DNA from: JACDHQ01 sp036401195
GTDB taxonomy: Bacteria > Gemmatimonadota > Gemmatimonadetes > Gemmatimonadales > Gemmatimonadaceae
Direction: 5' to 3'
NCBI GenBank assembly: GCA_036401195.1
Contig: DASWVQ010000040.1
Location: 1 to 7,636 of the forward strand
DNA length: 7,636 nucleotides
A program made the position numbers and the translations under genes. This document shows positions 6,080 through 7,636 of the stretch, piece after piece. Each line of letters opens with the position of its first letter. Within the stretch, counting starts at the first letter, position 1. Under the pieces are notes generated by a model. The model ran no database searches and was not told the DNA's origin. It was given only the letters and a program-made list of their open reading frames with translations.

Positions 6080-7636
6080 TCACCCGCGCGCCCGGCGAAG
6101 CGTGGCCTTCACCCGCGCCACGAAGAGCGCGGGCGCGAAGGGCTTCCGGATGTAGTCGTCGGCCCCCTTCTCCATGATTTCGATCTCGGTGTCCGTCCCC
6201 CCGCGCCCGGTGAGCACCACGACCGGGAGCCCGATCGTGGCGCGGGAGCCGCGCACCCGCGCCAGCAGCTCCTCCCCGCTCATCTTCGGCATGTCCAGGT
6301 CGAGCACCGCCAGGCTGTACACGGTGGGCCCCTCCAGCAGGTGCAGCGCCTGCTCCCCGTCCTCGGCCTCCTCCACGAGGAACCCTTCCCGCTCCAGCAG
6401 CGCGCGGGTGATGATCCGGTTCGACATGTCGTCGTCCACGACCAGCACGCGTGCCCGCTCGTCCGGCTCCTCCCACCCCTCGGCGGGGGTCGCGCCGCCC
6501 TCACCCTCCGCCTCGCCCGCCATGCTGTCGCCGAGGACCCGTTCGAGCTCCTGGAGCGTGGTCTCGCCGTCGCGCACCCGCCGCAGCCCGGCGTCGCGCA
6601 GCGTCCGCATCCCCGCCTTGCGCCCCGCCGCCTCCAGCGGGCCCACGCCGGCCCCGTCGAGGATGAGCCCCTGCAGCTCGGGGGTCACCACCATCAGCTC
6701 CATCAACGGCATGCGCCCGCGGTAGCCGGTCTCGTGGCAGGCCAGGCATCCCACCGCGCGCCGCGGGGGGACGAGGCCGTAGCGCTGCGCGAGCTTCCGC
6801 TCCTCGTCGCCCAGCTCGGCCGCCTCGTGCACCGCCGTGGCGCACTCGGGGCAGAGGCGGCGCACCAGTCGCTGCGCGATGCAGCCGCGCAGCGTCACCG
6901 ACACGGACGCGGCGTCGAGCCCGAGGTCCTGGAGCCGCCGCACCGAGCTCGCCGCGTCGTTGGTGTGCAGCGTCGCCAGCACCAGGTGCCCCGTCTGCGC
7001 CGCCTGCGCCGCCACCGCCGCGGTCTCGTCGTCGCGGATCTCGCCCACGAAGATCACGTCGGGGTCCTGTCGCAGGATCGCGCGCAGCGCCCCGGCGAAG
7101 GTCACCCCGCGCTTCGCGTCCACCTGGAGCTGCGTGAGTCCCGGCAGCTCGTACTCCACCGGGTCCTCCACGGTCATGATGTTCACGTCCTCGCCCGCGA
7201 TCTCGCGCAGCGCGGCATAGAGCGTGGTCGTCTTCCCCGAGCCGGTGGGGCCGGTCACGATCACGATCCCGTCGCGCCCCTGGAGGAGGCGACGGAGCTG
7301 CTCCAGCTCCGGGCCCGGGATCCCCGTGTCGGCGAGCGCCTTGGACGCCGAGGGATCGAGGATGCGGATGACGCACTTCTCCGACTCGCGGGTGGGGACG
7401 GTGGAGATGCGCAGGTCGTACTCGCGCCCGCGCACCTCGATGCGCGCGCGGCCGTCCTGCGGGCGCACGCGCACGGCGATGTTCAGGTTCCCCAGCACCT
7501 TGATGCGCGAGAGCACGCGGGTCATCACCGGCAGGGGCATCTGCATCGCCGTGTGCAGCACCCCGTCGATGCGGTAGCGCACCACCCCCGCCACCCCCAT
7601 CTGCTGGATGTGGATGTCGCTCACCCCGCGCTGCAC
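6080..7636 (-). CDS. GspE/PilB-type secretion/pilus ATPase fused to a C-terminal response-regulator receiver domain (N-terminus outside window)
   Basis: 518 residues are visible and the frame is open at the window edge; the first GTG codon (7636) is an internal Val in the VSDIHIQ motif, so the N1 domain is outside. The ATPase core (1-370) powers type IV pilus assembly or type II secretion at the inner membrane. It has Walker A GPTGSGKT (129-136), Asp box MTVEDPVEYE (154-163), Walker B DPDVIFVGEIRDDETA (191-206), His box TGHLVLATLHTNDA (215-228), and zinc Cys262/265 and Cys297/300, which separate GspE/PilB from PilT. An acidic, Gly/Ala-rich linker (371-395) joins a receiver domain (396-516) with acidic pocket Asp401/402, phosphoacceptor Asp446 in VLDLDMPKMSG (codon 6299-6301), Thr476 and Lys498 (RKPF). 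The receiver looks fully functional and is in frame. The ATPase core ends in the usual place, so the receiver is an addition. Pilus versus secretion role cannot be decided here. Confidence 0.93.
   Translation of the reverse strand: MQRGVSDIHIQQMGVAGVVRYRIDGVLHTAMQMPLPVMTRVLSRIKVLGNLNIAVRVRPQDGRARIEVRGREYDLRISTVPTRESEKCVIRILDPSASKALADTGIPGPELEQLRRLLQGRDGIVIVTGPTGSGKTTTLYAALREIAGEDVNIMTVEDPVEYELPGLTQLQVDAKRGVTFAGALRAILRQDPDVIFVGEIRDDETAAVAAQAAQTGHLVLATLHTNDAASSVRRLQDLGLDAASVSVTLRGCIAQRLVRRLCPECATAVHEAAELGDEERKLAQRYGLVPPRRAVGCLACHETGYRGRMPLMELMVVTPELQGLILDGAGVGPLEAAGRKAGMRTLRDAGLRRVRDGETTLQELERVLGDSMAGEAEGEGGATPAEGWEEPDERARVLVVDDDMSNRIITRALLEREGFLVEEAEDGEQALHLLEGPTVYSLAVLDLDMPKMSGEELLARVRGSRATIGLPVVVLTGRGGTDTEIEIMEKGADDYIRKPFAPALFVARVKATLRRARG

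Noticed and set aside
6015..6476. N-terminal extension of the rhodanese frame up to 6476
   Set aside because: The extension overlaps the receiver coding region in another frame and is low complexity; a signal peptide begins exactly at the ATG at 6014.
6501..7376. 291-codon - strand frame within the ATPase gene
   Set aside because: Gly/Arg/Ala-rich shadow of the ATPase reading frame, which carries all the motor motifs.

Overview
This is a GC-rich bacterial window in which I see six protein-coding genes, two of them cut by the window edges, and no RNA genes, CRISPR or transposase. Base composition, strong G/C third positions, an S46 dipeptidyl-peptidase with an FDGN motif and a cobalamin-cap-like helical protein are all compatible with Gemmatimonadota. 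That assignment is an inference from gene content and style, not proof; other high-GC groups remain possible.

Layout: (1) 2-1780 (+), the C-terminal ~590 residues of an S46 serine dipeptidyl-peptidase. (2) 1781-1966, a convergent junction with a very long hairpin (31-nt arms). (3) 1967-3697 (-), an M3-family zinc oligoendopeptidase (PepF-like). (4) 3768-4163 (-), a small 131-residue helical protein resembling the cap half of cobalamin-binding light/redox regulators (AerR/PpaA style) but lacking the B12-binding half; it lies 70 nt upstream of the M3 gene and may be co-transcribed with it. (5) 4164-4358, a divergent intergenic region with three separate inverted repeats, the last abutting the start codon of the next gene. 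(6) 4359-4946 (+), type 1 isopentenyl-diphosphate isomerase. (7) 4940-5053, an A/T-rich imperfect palindromic element at the second convergent junction; it contains the stop codon of the isomerase gene and looks like a two-way terminator. (8) 5097-6014 (-), an exported tandem-domain rhodanese. (9) 6080-7636 (-), a GspE/PilB-type secretion or pilus ATPase with a response-regulator receiver domain fused to its C-terminus, cut at its N-terminus by the window edge.

Functionally, the two peptidases would act at successive levels of peptide use: an exported dipeptidyl-peptidase releasing dipeptides, and a cytoplasmic metallopeptidase trimming oligopeptides. They are convergent, so they are not one operon. 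The isomerase supplies dimethylallyl diphosphate for isoprenoids (carotenoids, quinones); a cobalamin-cap-like protein divergent to it suggests a possible, untested regulatory link. The ATPase-receiver fusion suggests direct phosphorelay control of a pilus or secretion motor. It and the rhodanese are on one strand with a 65-nt gap and may share a transcript.

The most interesting items are the ATPase-receiver fusion, the cap-only cobalamin-like protein next to idi, and the palindromic element overlapping the idi stop codon.
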